In this document: piece by piece, positions 42,745 through 51,878 of the stretch | How positions within the stretch are numbered: position 1 is the first letter of the stretch | Layout of the letters: each line of letters opens with the position of its first letter | Origin: Ureibacillus yapensis | GTDB taxonomy: Bacteria > Bacillota > Bacilli > Bacillales_A > Planococcaceae | Length of the DNA stretch: 64,000 nt | Direction of reading: 5' to 3' | Assembly (NCBI RefSeq): GCF_003515775.1 | Contig: NZ_QWEI01000002.1 | Coordinates: forward strand, 124,001 to 188,000 | The notes under the pieces: model-generated | What the model saw: the letters and a program-made list of their open reading frames with translations, nothing else | What the model was told of the DNA's origin: nothing | Databases searched by the model: none | Position numbers and translations under genes: made by a program

Positions 42745-43414
42745 ACTCACTCCCTACTTTTGAATATTTGCTCTGAATTACATAATCCACATAGGCATGC
42801 GGAGTCACGATATGCTCTGGGTTTAACTCACCTACTTCGAGGATTTCATCCACTTCGGCAATAACTATTTTTGCAGCTGTAGCCATAACTGGATTAAAGT
42901 TTCTAGCTGTTGTATGGTAGACAAGGTTTCCAAGTCTGTCTGATTTAGCTGCCTTTATAATGGCTACATCACCTTTGATTGCTTTTTCAAAGATGTATGT
43001 TTCTCCATCGATTATCTTTTCTTCTTTTCCTATAGCTAATTCCGTGCCAACAGCCGTTTTTGTGTAAAAACCACCGATACCAGCCCCACCACTACGAATA
43101 GCTTCAGCTAATGTACCCTGAGGTAACAATTCGATTTCTAGCTCACCTTTAGACCAAGCAATAACAGCTTCTCTATTAAGGGTAAAAAAGGAGCCAATTG
43201 CTTTTTTAATTTTCCCCTGCATAAATAATTTGTGTAATCCTTGTCCATTGTCACCTAAATTATTACTAACAATTGTCAAATCATTAATATCCGTTTCCAA
43301 TAGCTCATCAATAATTGTTAAAGGAGTGCCTGAAATACCAAAACCACCTGTTAAAATCTGATCCCCACTTTTGAAATATTTTCTTATTTCACTAGATTCA
43401 ATTACTTTATTCAT
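42728..43414 (-). CDS. CoA-transferase subunit A (3-oxoadipate/3-oxoacid type)
   Basis: The 228-residue subunit has TGGFGISGTP, IVSNNLGDNGQGL, GAGIGGFYTKTAVGT and NFNPVMATAAK. It forms the alpha half of the heterodimer. GGGGGAAC precedes the ATG. The duplicate ScoA lies only 3 kb away, so the pair offers a natural comparison of leucine- and aromatic-linked CoA-transferases. Confidence 0.85.
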   Translation of the reverse strand: MNKVIESSEIRKYFKSGDQILTGGFGISGTPLTIIDELLETDINDLTIVSNNLGDNGQGLHKLFMQGKIKKAIGSFFTLNREAVIAWSKGELEIELLPQGTLAEAIRSGGAGIGGFYTKTAVGTELAIGKEEKIIDGETYIFEKAIKGDVAIIKAAKSDRLGNLVYHTTARNFNPVMATAAKIVIAEVDEILEVGELNPEHIVTPHAYVDYVIQSKYSKVGSEYVESR

Positions 43415-43568
43415 AATGTTCCCCCTACTGTTTTATCAACAATCTTTTTGAAGTAAAAAGAAGGGAGCGAAAAAGTCAACTTATTATGACCTCTACGTTC
43501 CCTTATAACTTTGTTCACTACTATTAATTCATTACTTATTTCATATTTTTAAATAGAAACAATCTCTC

Positions 43569-44471
43569 TTATATTTTTACTTCCTCTTCCTGCATAACAA
43601 TTTCAACTAAGTCGTGTTTGAAGTCTGTTCCCCAATAGCTTAGGCTTTCCCAAACTTTTGGTCTTTGAGGCAAGTTTTCATGCCAAGGACGCGGATCCAT
43701 ATAATCCAGTTCTGGTATATAAATATCTAAATCTGAAAAAAGTTCGATATAGTGTTGATCTGGGTCTCTGTGGTAGGAAGCGATGTTATGTCCAGCCGTA
43801 TGACGGGATGGACCCCATAAAATAGGCACGCCATATTTCGAGAGCTTATCAGAGCTATCTTTATGGTGTTCAAAACTTCTTAGTTCAAATGCAATATGGT
43901 GCATAACTGGACGCTTGGATTGAAGAATATTTAAAGTATGGTGATCTGAGTTGCATGTTAAGAAAGTAGCTAAATCTCCAATTTTATCTGTCTCCCAGAA
44001 CCCTAATACCTGCTTGTAAAAATCGACTGTTTCTTTTGCGTTTTTTACACCTATAGCAATATGCCCTAATTTATTGGGGACGATTCCAGCTTCTCTATAT
44101 CCTGGTGTTGGCATAGCAATCTCTTTATACAAGTTTACTATCGTGCCGCCTGGATCCTGTAATTCCAGCAGTTCTGAAATACCTGGTTCAGCATCCGTTT
44201 TTAACTCAGAAGAGATACCACGCTCTTTTAATTGTTTCCCTATTTCTTGAAGAGTCATTTCTCCGCCTACTTGCCATCCTACTTTATTAAGATGGCTTAC
44301 ATTAGAAGGTGCCACGACAATATTATGATGATCTACTCCACTAGATATATACGATTTACCATTCTCGCCTTCTTCAGTCAAGGTAAATCCCATAGTGCTT
44401 GTATAATAATTTGTAAGCGCTTTAACATCTTTTGTACAAAACTCTGCGTAACCAAGTTTAAAAACTTTCAT
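43569..44471 (-). CDS. Extradiol ring-cleavage dioxygenase, VOC type (catechol 2,3-dioxygenase-like)
   Basis: The 300-residue protein has two VOC modules. The metal-site triad of type I extradiol enzymes is visible in the second: His in LGHIAIGV, His in MHHIAFEL and Glu in DQHYIELFSDLD. The distal WGPSRHTAGHN and DPDQHYIE segments also match. It opens a catechol-type ring with O2, meta to the hydroxyls. It precedes a fumarylacetoacetase-family gene and a flavin hydroxylase on the same strand, a standard ring hydroxylation-cleavage-hydrolysis series. The internal ATG (MKVFKL) is chosen for its GGGAG. Confidence 0.88.
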   Translation of the reverse strand: MKVFKLGYAEFCTKDVKALTNYYTSTMGFTLTEEGENGKSYISSGVDHHNIVVAPSNVSHLNKVGWQVGGEMTLQEIGKQLKERGISSELKTDAEPGISELLELQDPGGTIVNLYKEIAMPTPGYREAGIVPNKLGHIAIGVKNAKETVDFYKQVLGFWETDKIGDLATFLTCNSDHHTLNILQSKRPVMHHIAFELRSFEHHKDSSDKLSKYGVPILWGPSRHTAGHNIASYHRDPDQHYIELFSDLDIYIPELDYMDPRPWHENLPQRPKVWESLSYWGTDFKHDLVEIVMQEEEVKI

Positions 44472-44614
44472 CTTATTTAAACTCCCTTCTTTCACAGATT
44501 CCTGATTTTCATTCAAGAAGACCACTATCCTTGTTGAATGTTGAAATACTCAATGCATTTTTCAATAATAGTGGCCCTGATTGATACTTGTATTTAATTG
44601 GATTAACCTATTAT

Positions 44615-45586
44615 TTATGCTTTAACGGGAACTGCATGCGCCACTTTATTTTCTAGGACGCCTAAATTAATTTTTCCATCTGCACTCTTTATTTCACAAC
44701 GAATAACGTCATTATTCTTTAGATATAAATTACTTTGAAGCTGACTATCCAACATAAGCTGCATCTTCTCTTCTGCAGATAAAACAGGGTTTAATAATTT
44801 TTCTGTTACTTCAGGTGATAAACGCAGCGCTACTCCTCCTGTTGTACCTGTAAGAAGTAAATCTCCAGGTGAGAAATTCATTAGCCCAAAAAGTTCAGTC
44901 AACGTTTCATCCGGTTTAAATATTAAATTCTCTGTATTTGTTGATTGTCTTAATTCATCATTCACCCATAAGTTTAGCTCTAAGTAGTTAATTAATGGGA
45001 TATCTTCTTTTTCCAGCAAATATACATATGGTCCTACTGGACAAAAAGTTCTATAGCTTTTTCCTTTATACCATTGAGTTTGTCCTAATTGAATATCTCG
45101 GGCAGATACATCATTTGCGATAACCAGTCCTGCAATATATTCATGTAAATTCTCTTCAGTAACCTCTTGAGGTTCTGAGATTTCCTTTCCAATAATTAAA
45201 CCTAGCTCAATTTCATAATCTAGTAATTTAACATGATCTGGACAAATAATCGGATCTCTCGGACCACTTAAACAACTGTCTGCTTTAGTAAAAATTAAAT
45301 TAAAAGGAGGTCTCTTTGCTTCTAAACCACTTTCTTCACGATGTGTCCCATAATTCGCCCCTTGGCAAACGATACGTGCCGGTTGTGTAACAGGACTTAA
45401 TAATGTAACTTCATTCAGCGAAATATCCTTTTGCTGAACAGCTAACCCTTTAATTTTCTCAATGCCCTCCGCCAATAAAGATGCTAAGGTATCAAATTCT
45501 TTCTCAATAGGTCGAACCAAGTTTTCGTTCACTATTCCCCATCTTTTAATCCCCTTATGCACGAAATGTACAACGTGAATACCCAT
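44615..45586 (-). CDS. Fumarylacetoacetate hydrolase family protein
   Basis: The 323-residue FAH-fold enzyme has ICQGANYG-like text (CQGANYGTHREESG), the metal ligands in LLDYEIELGLIIG and ANDVSARDIQ, and LLLTGTTGGVALR. The family hydrolyses C-C bonds or decarboxylates ring-cleavage products using Mg2+. It lies between the extradiol dioxygenase and the flavin monooxygenase, so it most likely processes the ring-cleavage product. GAGGGG precedes the ATG used. An AT-rich palindrome lies just upstream. Confidence 0.85.
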   Translation of the reverse strand: MGIHVVHFVHKGIKRWGIVNENLVRPIEKEFDTLASLLAEGIEKIKGLAVQQKDISLNEVTLLSPVTQPARIVCQGANYGTHREESGLEAKRPPFNLIFTKADSCLSGPRDPIICPDHVKLLDYEIELGLIIGKEISEPQEVTEENLHEYIAGLVIANDVSARDIQLGQTQWYKGKSYRTFCPVGPYVYLLEKEDIPLINYLELNLWVNDELRQSTNTENLIFKPDETLTELFGLMNFSPGDLLLTGTTGGVALRLSPEVTEKLLNPVLSAEEKMQLMLDSQLQSNLYLKNNDVIRCEIKSADGKINLGVLENKVAHAVPVKA

Positions 45587-45718
45587 TTTTATTACCCCTC
45601 TCAAGATACTTAATTTTAATTATAAATAATTAAATAATATTTATTAATTAAAATAATATACATTTATTTACACAATTACAACCATTTTTATCTAAATTTT
45701 CAGAAAATTTAACAACCA

Positions 45719-47323
45719 TCAAATGATTGTTTCAGAATTTTTGATATGAAGTTGGAATAATAAATCATCCACGACACTTGAAAGGTCTGCTAAAGAGGTC
45801 ACTGCAGCAAAATTATAAAAGTCTGGACGAACTATAACTGCTTCCACTCCTCTTTTATTAAAATAATCTTCGTATTTACCATGTAAGTCATATACAACAT
45901 TATTGTTGTCCTCTCCACTTACATGGACAAAACTCATACCGATTTGTTCAAGTTGTGCAATTTGACTATCTGAAAGGACACTTCGTGGGTCAGTTTTCGG
46001 ACTAATAATCGTCCATCCCTGTGTAACCACATCATCAAAACGGCCTACATTTCCTTGATATTTCACAAAACCTTGTAATGACAGCTCACCAACTGGAGAG
46101 GATATCTCATGATTTAGGTTATTGTGTAGGATACCCTTTGTTAGAATCGGCATATCCGGGAATGGTGGCACATTGCCTGAAAGAAATGCTTGATCCCTTG
46201 CTTCTACCTCTTTTTCATCAGAAATGCATATAATTTTCCCAAGCTGAATGGCCATCTGAACAAGGCCCTTACAATGATCATACCTTTCTACTGTGTATGA
46301 TTCTAAAAGAGATTTTTCGGCTTCATTACGAAGTACAAGATCTAGCTTCCAAGCAAGGTTTTTTGCATCTCGAATGCCCGTACACATACCTTGGCCCATA
46401 AAAGGAGGCGTGACATGTGCAGCATCTCCGATAAGGAAAATATTATCTTTCTGCCATGTTTGAGCAATATTTGAACTAAAACGATAAACAGCTTTCCGGA
46501 TAAGGGTTCCTTGCTCTGGTGAAATCCATTCTCTTAGTAAACTCTTGATTTTTTCGTCATCTAACAGCTCTTCTTTTGTTTCGCCAGGTAAAAGCATGAA
46601 TTCAAAACGGATATGTTGAGTACCCAGGCGGCTTATTACGGTAGTCGGTCTTTTTGGATCACAAACTTGATATGCCTCTGGTAAGTGACTCAGGATAAGC
46701 GGGTCATTTGGAAGGATATCTACAACAAGGAAATCAGATTCAAATCCTAGATTATCAGATTGAATTCCTAATTTATTTCTTGTGAAACTATTAGCTCCGT
46801 CTGCACCAATTAGATAACGCGCTCGTACCGTACGAGTTTCATTGGTTGGTGCCCATTGTCCAGGGGCATGTACGACTCCCTTTCTGAGCGTAACTTCTAC
46901 ATAATCATCCAATTCAATAAAGTTTTCAGCCACCCATCCTTGATTTACTTCAACAGTGGGATAAGATTTAACAGTTTCATCAAGTGCTTGTTCTACCTCA
47001 GGCTGATACATAAGATAACCATTTTCCCATCCAGATATATCTACACCGCCGTATGGAATCCTAAGCAGAACGTCTCTATTGCCATTCACCCATAGATAAT
47101 TACGAACAGGAACGAGTTTTTCTTCGAGCTTTTCAGCAAAGCCAATATCTTGAAAAATACGCATAATCTCATGATCAAACGTTGCTGCCCTTGGGAGATT
47201 AAACGTTTCTGGCCAGCGCTCAAAAACTGCTACATTATGCCCGGCTTTTCCAAGTAAAGCTGCCATTGTTTGTCCCACAGGACCATAACCAATTTGAACA
47301 ACATCAAAAATCTCATTTTCCAT
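45719..47323 (-). CDS. FAD-dependent aromatic hydroxylase (MhpA-like)
   Basis: The 534-residue group A flavoprotein monooxygenase has the dinucleotide motif QIGYGPVGQTMAALLG at the N-terminus, the DG motif in RYLIGADGANS and the GD motif in FLIGDAAHVTPPFMGQGM, followed by GIRDAKNLAWKL. The length and C-terminal thioredoxin-like extension resemble 3-(3-hydroxyphenyl)propionate hydroxylase. It would hydroxylate a phenolic acid to a catechol using NAD(P)H and O2, feeding the dioxygenase encoded downstream. GGGGGA precedes the ATG. The upstream region carries two cre matches. Confidence 0.88.
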   Translation of the reverse strand: MENEIFDVVQIGYGPVGQTMAALLGKAGHNVAVFERWPETFNLPRAATFDHEIMRIFQDIGFAEKLEEKLVPVRNYLWVNGNRDVLLRIPYGGVDISGWENGYLMYQPEVEQALDETVKSYPTVEVNQGWVAENFIELDDYVEVTLRKGVVHAPGQWAPTNETRTVRARYLIGADGANSFTRNKLGIQSDNLGFESDFLVVDILPNDPLILSHLPEAYQVCDPKRPTTVISRLGTQHIRFEFMLLPGETKEELLDDEKIKSLLREWISPEQGTLIRKAVYRFSSNIAQTWQKDNIFLIGDAAHVTPPFMGQGMCTGIRDAKNLAWKLDLVLRNEAEKSLLESYTVERYDHCKGLVQMAIQLGKIICISDEKEVEARDQAFLSGNVPPFPDMPILTKGILHNNLNHEISSPVGELSLQGFVKYQGNVGRFDDVVTQGWTIISPKTDPRSVLSDSQIAQLEQIGMSFVHVSGEDNNNVVYDLHGKYEDYFNKRGVEAVIVRPDFYNFAAVTSLADLSSVVDDLLFQLHIKNSETII

Positions 47324-47351
47324 TTGTATTCCCCCTATATTAATATTTAAA

Positions 47352-47365
47352 TGCTAGCGCTTACA
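47352..47365 (-). promoter_or_regulatory. cre site 1 (CcpA) upstream of the aromatic operon
   Basis: On the minus strand the sequence TGTAAGCGCTAGCA matches the cre consensus TGNAANCGNNNNCA at every fixed position. It lies about 30 bp before the hydroxylase start codon, a roadblock or promoter-proximal position. Confidence 0.65.
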
Positions 47366-47424
47366 AAACAGATTACGTTAAATTGCTGTTATACCCTCGC
47401 TAAAACAAACTATTAATATACAAA

Positions 47425-47438
47425 TGTTAACGCTTACA
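47425..47438 (-). promoter_or_regulatory. cre site 2 (CcpA) upstream of the aromatic operon
   Basis: The minus strand reads TGTAAGCGTTAACA, again a full match to TGNAANCGNNNNCA, 73 bp upstream of the first site. Paired cre sites suggest that preferred carbon sources repress the hydroxylase/dioxygenase operon through CcpA. Confidence 0.65.
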
Positions 47439-47701
47439 AATTTGTTAATTAAATCGAAAAAACTACTGTAACAATCAGTTAGCTCAACTTTAATTTTCCG
47501 AAAATTCAGAATATAAATTTGGTGGAGGTGCTCACTCCTTTCAAAATCAAGCATAATATTAAATAAATAATATTAAACGATTTATCGTATGTCAATACAG
47601 ATTTTTTCTATAAAAAGGCAATATTTAATTAATAAACAACTAAGCTAGTCGTTGCAAGCAATAAAGAAAGGACTATATTTCTAGAGCTCTCTCTACATTA
47701 T

Positions 47702-48433
47702 TTAATTTTCGGTATTATATGTTTTTAAAATCTTGTTTACATGCAATATTAAGTTATACATAGTTTCACGTGCTTCTATACGATCACCTTTACAAATTGC
47801 CATATAAACATTCTTGTGAAAAAGCAAAGCCTGTTCTTTTGAAATTGGTATTTCTCTTTCATTCTCATTATTATAGATCTTCATTGTTTTATGACGGCTT
47901 TGAAGAAGTGCATCTCTTAATAGTTTTCCAAGATTTATGAGTAGTTCATTATGGGAAGCAACCATAATACTTTGGTGAAAATCATAATCCGCGCTAGCCC
48001 ATTCTTTTTCATTATTGCTAATCGCTGAAAGTTCAAGTTTTTCAAAGCAAGTCGCTATATCTTTTATATCATCCTTAGTTGCATGTTCGGCAGCTAGCTC
48101 TGCAGTTGTAGGTTCAATAGCAAGACGCATTTCCGTTAATTGTTGAAAATATTTATTATTATGTTCCCCTTCACAAGCCCAACTTAGCACTTCGGGATCC
48201 CACCATTGCCACTCTTCTCGTTCACATATGATCGTCCCCATTTTTGGAACTGACTTCACTAATCGTCTAGCTACAAGACCTTTTAGGGCTTCTCTTACGA
48301 CTGTTCGACTAACACCGTATTGTTCACTCATTACCTCAACTTTGGGTAATACCGCTCCTGAAGGAATTACTTCGCTAATAATTTGTTTTCCTAATTTATG
48401 GACAAGCTGATCACTCAAATTATGCATAGCCAT
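47702..48433 (-). CDS. GntR-family regulator (FadR/FCD type)
   Basis: The 243-residue regulator has an N-terminal winged HTH (YGVSRTVVREALKGLVARRL) followed by GTIICEREEWQWWDPEVLSW, typical of the GntR subgroup that controls sugar-acid and aromatic catabolism, and a C-terminal FCD helical domain. It lies directly upstream of the hydroxylase operon on the same strand. The palindrome ATTAAATAATATTTAAT before its own start and related sequences before the downstream genes make it the likely local regulator. GGAGGG precedes the ATG used. Confidence 0.88.
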   Translation of the reverse strand: MAMHNLSDQLVHKLGKQIISEVIPSGAVLPKVEVMSEQYGVSRTVVREALKGLVARRLVKSVPKMGTIICEREEWQWWDPEVLSWACEGEHNNKYFQQLTEMRLAIEPTTAELAAEHATKDDIKDIATCFEKLELSAISNNEKEWASADYDFHQSIMVASHNELLINLGKLLRDALLQSRHKTMKIYNNENEREIPISKEQALLFHKNVYMAICKGDRIEARETMYNLILHVNKILKTYNTEN

Positions 48434-48451
48434 TTCCTTTCCCTCCACTTA

Positions 48452-48468
48452 TTAAATAATATTTAATC
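48452..48468. promoter_or_regulatory. Perfect 17-bp palindrome before the GntR gene
   Basis: ATTAAATAATATTTAAT is a perfect palindrome around one central base, 18 bp before the GntR start codon. Variants occur near 45629-45650 before the FAH gene and 47562-47581 before the hydroxylase, so it is a candidate operator for this regulator. The other sequence up to 48745 holds only a terminator. Confidence 0.55.
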
Positions 48469-48684
48469 TAAATGTATTGAAAAAATACCTTTAGGTCAAG
48501 AGTGGCATTATTTTTAGTGTGGTTAAATAAGAGGTTAGCGAAATAACGAAAAGAAGGTAAATTAGTTTATTATTCCGTTCTAGTTGAACATGTCCGACAG
48601 TTAGTCAGCTTAGCAATTGATCCTTCAAAAATTAGAAGCTAATTAAAATAAATGTCTATTGCTATACTCACTAATTGCATAAAA

Positions 48685-48717
48685 AAAGGGCTTTCCTAAA
48701 TTCAGAAAGTCCCTTTT
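48685..48717 (-). terminator. Terminator of the SLH-amidase gene
   Basis: AAGGGACTTTC and GGAAAGCCCTT (minus strand) pair with one mismatch and are followed by a long T tract (CCTTTTTTT). It sits 28 bp past the stop codon. Confidence 0.75.
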
Positions 48718-48745
48718 ACTTATTCTCTTCTTTTGGCTATCTTAT

Positions 48746-50446
48746 TCAGTATTTGCTAAAGTATTGTTCAATGCCATTATAAATAGACGTCGCATATAGA
48801 TCGATATTTTTATCTGTTGTCATTTTTAAAAGATCGTTACTATTTGTTATAAAACCTAGTTCAACTAACACGGAAGGCATGGATGTATTTTTGATAACAT
48901 AATACGGATAGTTCTTGATACCTCGATCACGCATATCTAGGTTTTCTACAATCTCATTATTGATAGCCGATGCCAAATATTTATCCTTGCGGTCATCTTC
49001 ATTTGCTTTCACATAGTAATAAGTTTCAGTTCCAGATGCTGCTGCACTTGCTGCAGCATTAACGTGAATGCTGACAAATGCATTGCCGTTTTTGGATTTC
49101 GCAAATGCTACGCGTTGTTCTAAACTTGGGTATGTATCACCTATTCTTGTTGCAAAGACCGTTGCACCAGCTTCTTCTAATTTTTGTACAACTAAATTCG
49201 TGATCGTTAAAGTAATATTTTTCTCATATATACTTCCTTTTGTCGCTCCGGGATCTTTCCCGCCATGACCAGCGTCCAAAATAATTATTTTATTTTTCAA
49301 AGTTAGATTATCTGTTTGATTTAATAGCTTTACGTACGTTTTACTCACATAACCAGTAACCCCGTTATATGTAATTTTAATCCAGTTGCCGGAAATGCTA
49401 TCAACATTTATGTTTGTACCATAGCTCAACTTTCCTATAACTTTATAGGATGTTCCTGCACCACTACGAATATTTAAACTATCTGTTGTTACACTTGCTT
49501 GAATAGTTGGACTTGATGAGTCATTGCTGTGTATCACTTTTGTTGGTGTACTGTTTAACGAGCGATCCTCTTTCACCGTTTTATTTTTAACATATTTATT
49601 TGATACATAGCCGTATCTTCCTTTATAAGCTACTTTAACCCATCCAGAGCTTGTTGCAAACGTATCAAGAATATCTGCCTTATTTACTCTGCCAATAATA
49701 TTTGCTTTTGATGAGGAATTTGGTGTTGAACGAACATTCAAATCATTAACCGAAACGACAGCTTGTCCCTTAGCTCCAGTAACCCTTGCAGTTGGTGCTG
49801 CCGGCAATTTCAAACGATAAGTTTTACTTTTTGCTCTTGCAAGGAAAAGTGCGAATTCTTCTCTTGTTACACTTTTATTAGGGCAATAGTAGCCGTTCTC
49901 TCCTTGTGTAATTCCATTGTAAAAAGCAGCATTAATATATTCAAAAAACTTGGATTTTGACGTCACATCTAAAAAAGGTGATCCATATGTAGAGGCTTCC
50001 TTAGTGTTTAAATTAAAAGCTTTGGTTAATATGTAACTTACTTCCTCATAAGTTAGCGGTTCATTAGGCCGGAATTCCCCATTTGAAGTTGTTGGGAAAA
50101 GACCAAGTTCAACAGCCTTCTCAATATAACCAGACTCCGATGTTCCTGCATTGATATCACTAAAAGATGAAGTTGAACCTGTTAAAGGTGACTGACCTAA
50201 AGCGATGATGAGCATATTCGCAGCCTCTGCTCGCGTAACGGCGATTTCAGGTTTATAAAGCATTTTGCCATTCTCTTCATAACCATTTAATACTCCTAAA
50301 TTTGTTAAAAAATTAATTTCTTTATAAGCCGCATGATTGGAAGGGATATCAGAATAATTTTGGCTTGCGTTTGCCTGATCAGCTAATACAAATACCATTA
50401 ATGATAATATGATCAGGGAACTATTTATTATTTTCTTGAGCAACAA
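48746..50446 (-). CDS. S-layer-homology N-acetylmuramoyl-L-alanine amidase
   Basis: The 566-residue exported protein has a signal peptide (ILSLMVFVLADQANA), three SLH domains (about residues 30-85, 90-150 and 150-215; each with TRAE/TYEE/TREE motifs), two SH3b domains (about 225-285 and 312-375, each with LN(V/I)RS) and a C-terminal amidase_3 domain. Zn2+ ligands are in LDAGHGGKDPG and SIHVNA, and the catalytic Glu in VLVELGF. It hydrolyses the MurNAc-L-Ala bond of peptidoglycan and is tethered to wall polymer by SLH. The start is TTG behind AAGGAGG. It has no functional link to the catabolic genes on either side. Confidence 0.9.
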   Translation of the reverse strand: MLLKKIINSSLIILSLMVFVLADQANASQNYSDIPSNHAAYKEINFLTNLGVLNGYEENGKMLYKPEIAVTRAEAANMLIIALGQSPLTGSTSSFSDINAGTSESGYIEKAVELGLFPTTSNGEFRPNEPLTYEEVSYILTKAFNLNTKEASTYGSPFLDVTSKSKFFEYINAAFYNGITQGENGYYCPNKSVTREEFALFLARAKSKTYRLKLPAAPTARVTGAKGQAVVSVNDLNVRSTPNSSSKANIIGRVNKADILDTFATSSGWVKVAYKGRYGYVSNKYVKNKTVKEDRSLNSTPTKVIHSNDSSSPTIQASVTTDSLNIRSGAGTSYKVIGKLSYGTNINVDSISGNWIKITYNGVTGYVSKTYVKLLNQTDNLTLKNKIIILDAGHGGKDPGATKGSIYEKNITLTITNLVVQKLEEAGATVFATRIGDTYPSLEQRVAFAKSKNGNAFVSIHVNAAASAAASGTETYYYVKANEDDRKDKYLASAINNEIVENLDMRDRGIKNYPYYVIKNTSMPSVLVELGFITNSNDLLKMTTDKNIDLYATSIYNGIEQYFSKY

Positions 50447-50582
50447 TACCTTATCCTCCTTAATATAAATGGATTAACTTTCAGCAACCAGTCTATTAAA
50501 ATAGTATAACGCTTTTTATCAGAAATTGGATATATTTCAAGATTTTTGACACAAAAAATTTTAGAACTTGTAAAACAACGAA

Positions 50583-50619
50583 AGGATGCGATCCTTCATA
50601 TTAAGAAGGATGCATCCTC
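50583..50619 (-). terminator. Terminator of the ZIP transporter gene
   Basis: AGGATGCATCCTT and AAGGATCGCATCCT (minus strand) form an imperfect hairpin about 15 bp past the stop codon. The T tract is weak. Confidence 0.5.
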
Positions 50620-50633
50620 TATTGTTATATAAG

Positions 50634-51449
50634 TTAACTAAAAGCTACATCAAGAATCATCATTACAGTAAATCCAAGCATCAAGCAAACCGTTGCTAAA
50701 TCGCCATTTCCGTTTTCCTGTGAACCTGGTATAACTTCTTCGACTACAACGAAAATCATCGCTCCTGCAGCAAAAGCTAATGCAAAAGGAAGTATAGGTG
50801 TCATAAAGGATACAGCCAGAACACCTATTACTGCTGCAATCGGCTCAACCATTCCTGAAAATTGTCCATAGAAAAAGCTCTTCCTGCGTGACATTCCTTC
50901 TCTTCGCAATGGCATTGCAACTGCAGTTCCTTCAGGTAAATTCTGAATCCCAATCCCAATAGCCAAGGCAACTGCTGCCGCCAAGGATGCAGTAGGATAA
51001 CCGGCAGCAACCGCACCAAATGCAACCCCAACCGCTAGGCCTTCCGGGATATTGTGTAGTGTTATAGCAAATACAAGCAATGTACTTCGTTTTTTGCTTT
51101 TAGAATTGAATCCCTCTGCACGGTCTAAAGTCAACGATGGATGCAAATGGGGTATGATTTTATCAGCTGCCCATAGGAAAAACCCACCAAACAAAAAGCC
51201 TACAGCCGCTGGAACCCATGCTGGAAAAGGGCCATCCTCTGCCATTTCAATAGCAGGAGACAGCAATGACCAAAAACTTGCGGCGATCATAATGCCACCG
51301 GCCGAGCCCAGCATTCCGTCCATTAGCTTCTGGTTTACCTTTTTCGTAGTGAACACAAGTGCCGCTCCAACAGCCGTCATACCCCATGTGAATAGAGTTG
51401 CCAATAATGCTTGCATTACTGGACTAAGCGTCGAAATAAAATTCACCAT
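50634..51449 (-). CDS. ZIP-family divalent metal transporter
   Basis: The 271-residue membrane protein has about eight helices and the ZIP metal-site helices LHNIPEGLAVGVAFG and GIQNLPEGTAVAMPL. It moves Zn2+ or another divalent cation into the cytoplasm. The variable loop contains HLHPS, a His pair typical of the loop between helices 3 and 4. The internal ATG (MVNFIS) is used because GGGGTGAAG precedes it. The gene is unrelated in function to its neighbours. Confidence 0.88.
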   Translation of the reverse strand: MVNFISTLSPVMQALLATLFTWGMTAVGAALVFTTKKVNQKLMDGMLGSAGGIMIAASFWSLLSPAIEMAEDGPFPAWVPAAVGFLFGGFFLWAADKIIPHLHPSLTLDRAEGFNSKSKKRSTLLVFAITLHNIPEGLAVGVAFGAVAAGYPTASLAAAVALAIGIGIQNLPEGTAVAMPLRREGMSRRKSFFYGQFSGMVEPIAAVIGVLAVSFMTPILPFALAFAAGAMIFVVVEEVIPGSQENGNGDLATVCLMLGFTVMMILDVAFS

Positions 51450-51858
51450 TCGTTCTTCACCCCTTCTATCTTCACTCATTAGTATTTGCTTATTATATGC
51501 TTCAACTTTCCCTTGTGCAACATTTTTGATTTTATACAAACTTAAATGTTAGGATAGTCAAATCCAAATATAAGCTTAATTTATGTACATACCTCACTCA
51601 TTCATTATTTTAGTACAACATTTTGTCATTTATTAATGTCGTAAATATCATTATTAAAAGGATAGAGGGCAAGATTTATATTTCACCCATGCCTCGACTC
51701 CTTCACCAGGACGAGGGTAATCGTTTCCCTTGTAAAAAATATTTTCTGCATTCAATGTTTTTAATTCGATAATTTAGGTGATTTGGTAAGAGTCGGGAAC
51801 GTGGATGGGTTCTAGAGCGCCACCCCCCTCTTAATCAAAAAAAGCCTGCAAACATTGA
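51450..51858. other. Gene-free stretch with a possible coding remnant
   Basis: A minus-strand frame at 51654-51773 stays open for 39 codons (NAENIFYKGNDYPRPGEGVE, then AWVKYK). It has codon use like a real gene but no start, so it may be a gene fragment. No family was recognised. The rest is AT-rich. Confidence 0.3.
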
Positions 51859-51878
51859 TTAATCAAGTTTTGCAGGTT
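51843..51878 (-). terminator. Terminator of the pra-type operon
   Basis: CCTGCAAAACTTGATT and AATCAATGTTTGCAGG (minus strand) pair almost perfectly and are followed by CTTTTTTTG. It overlaps the 3' end of the LigB remnant. Confidence 0.7.

Larger units (their letters stand above)
47324..47701 (-). promoter_or_regulatory. Promoter region of the aromatic hydroxylase operon
   Basis: This 378-bp gap between the GntR gene and the hydroxylase holds the two cre matches and AT-rich palindromic text (AATATTAAATAAATAATATT at 47562-47581). That text resembles ATTAAATAATATTTAAT in front of the GntR gene itself. No other gene is visible. Confidence 0.5.
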
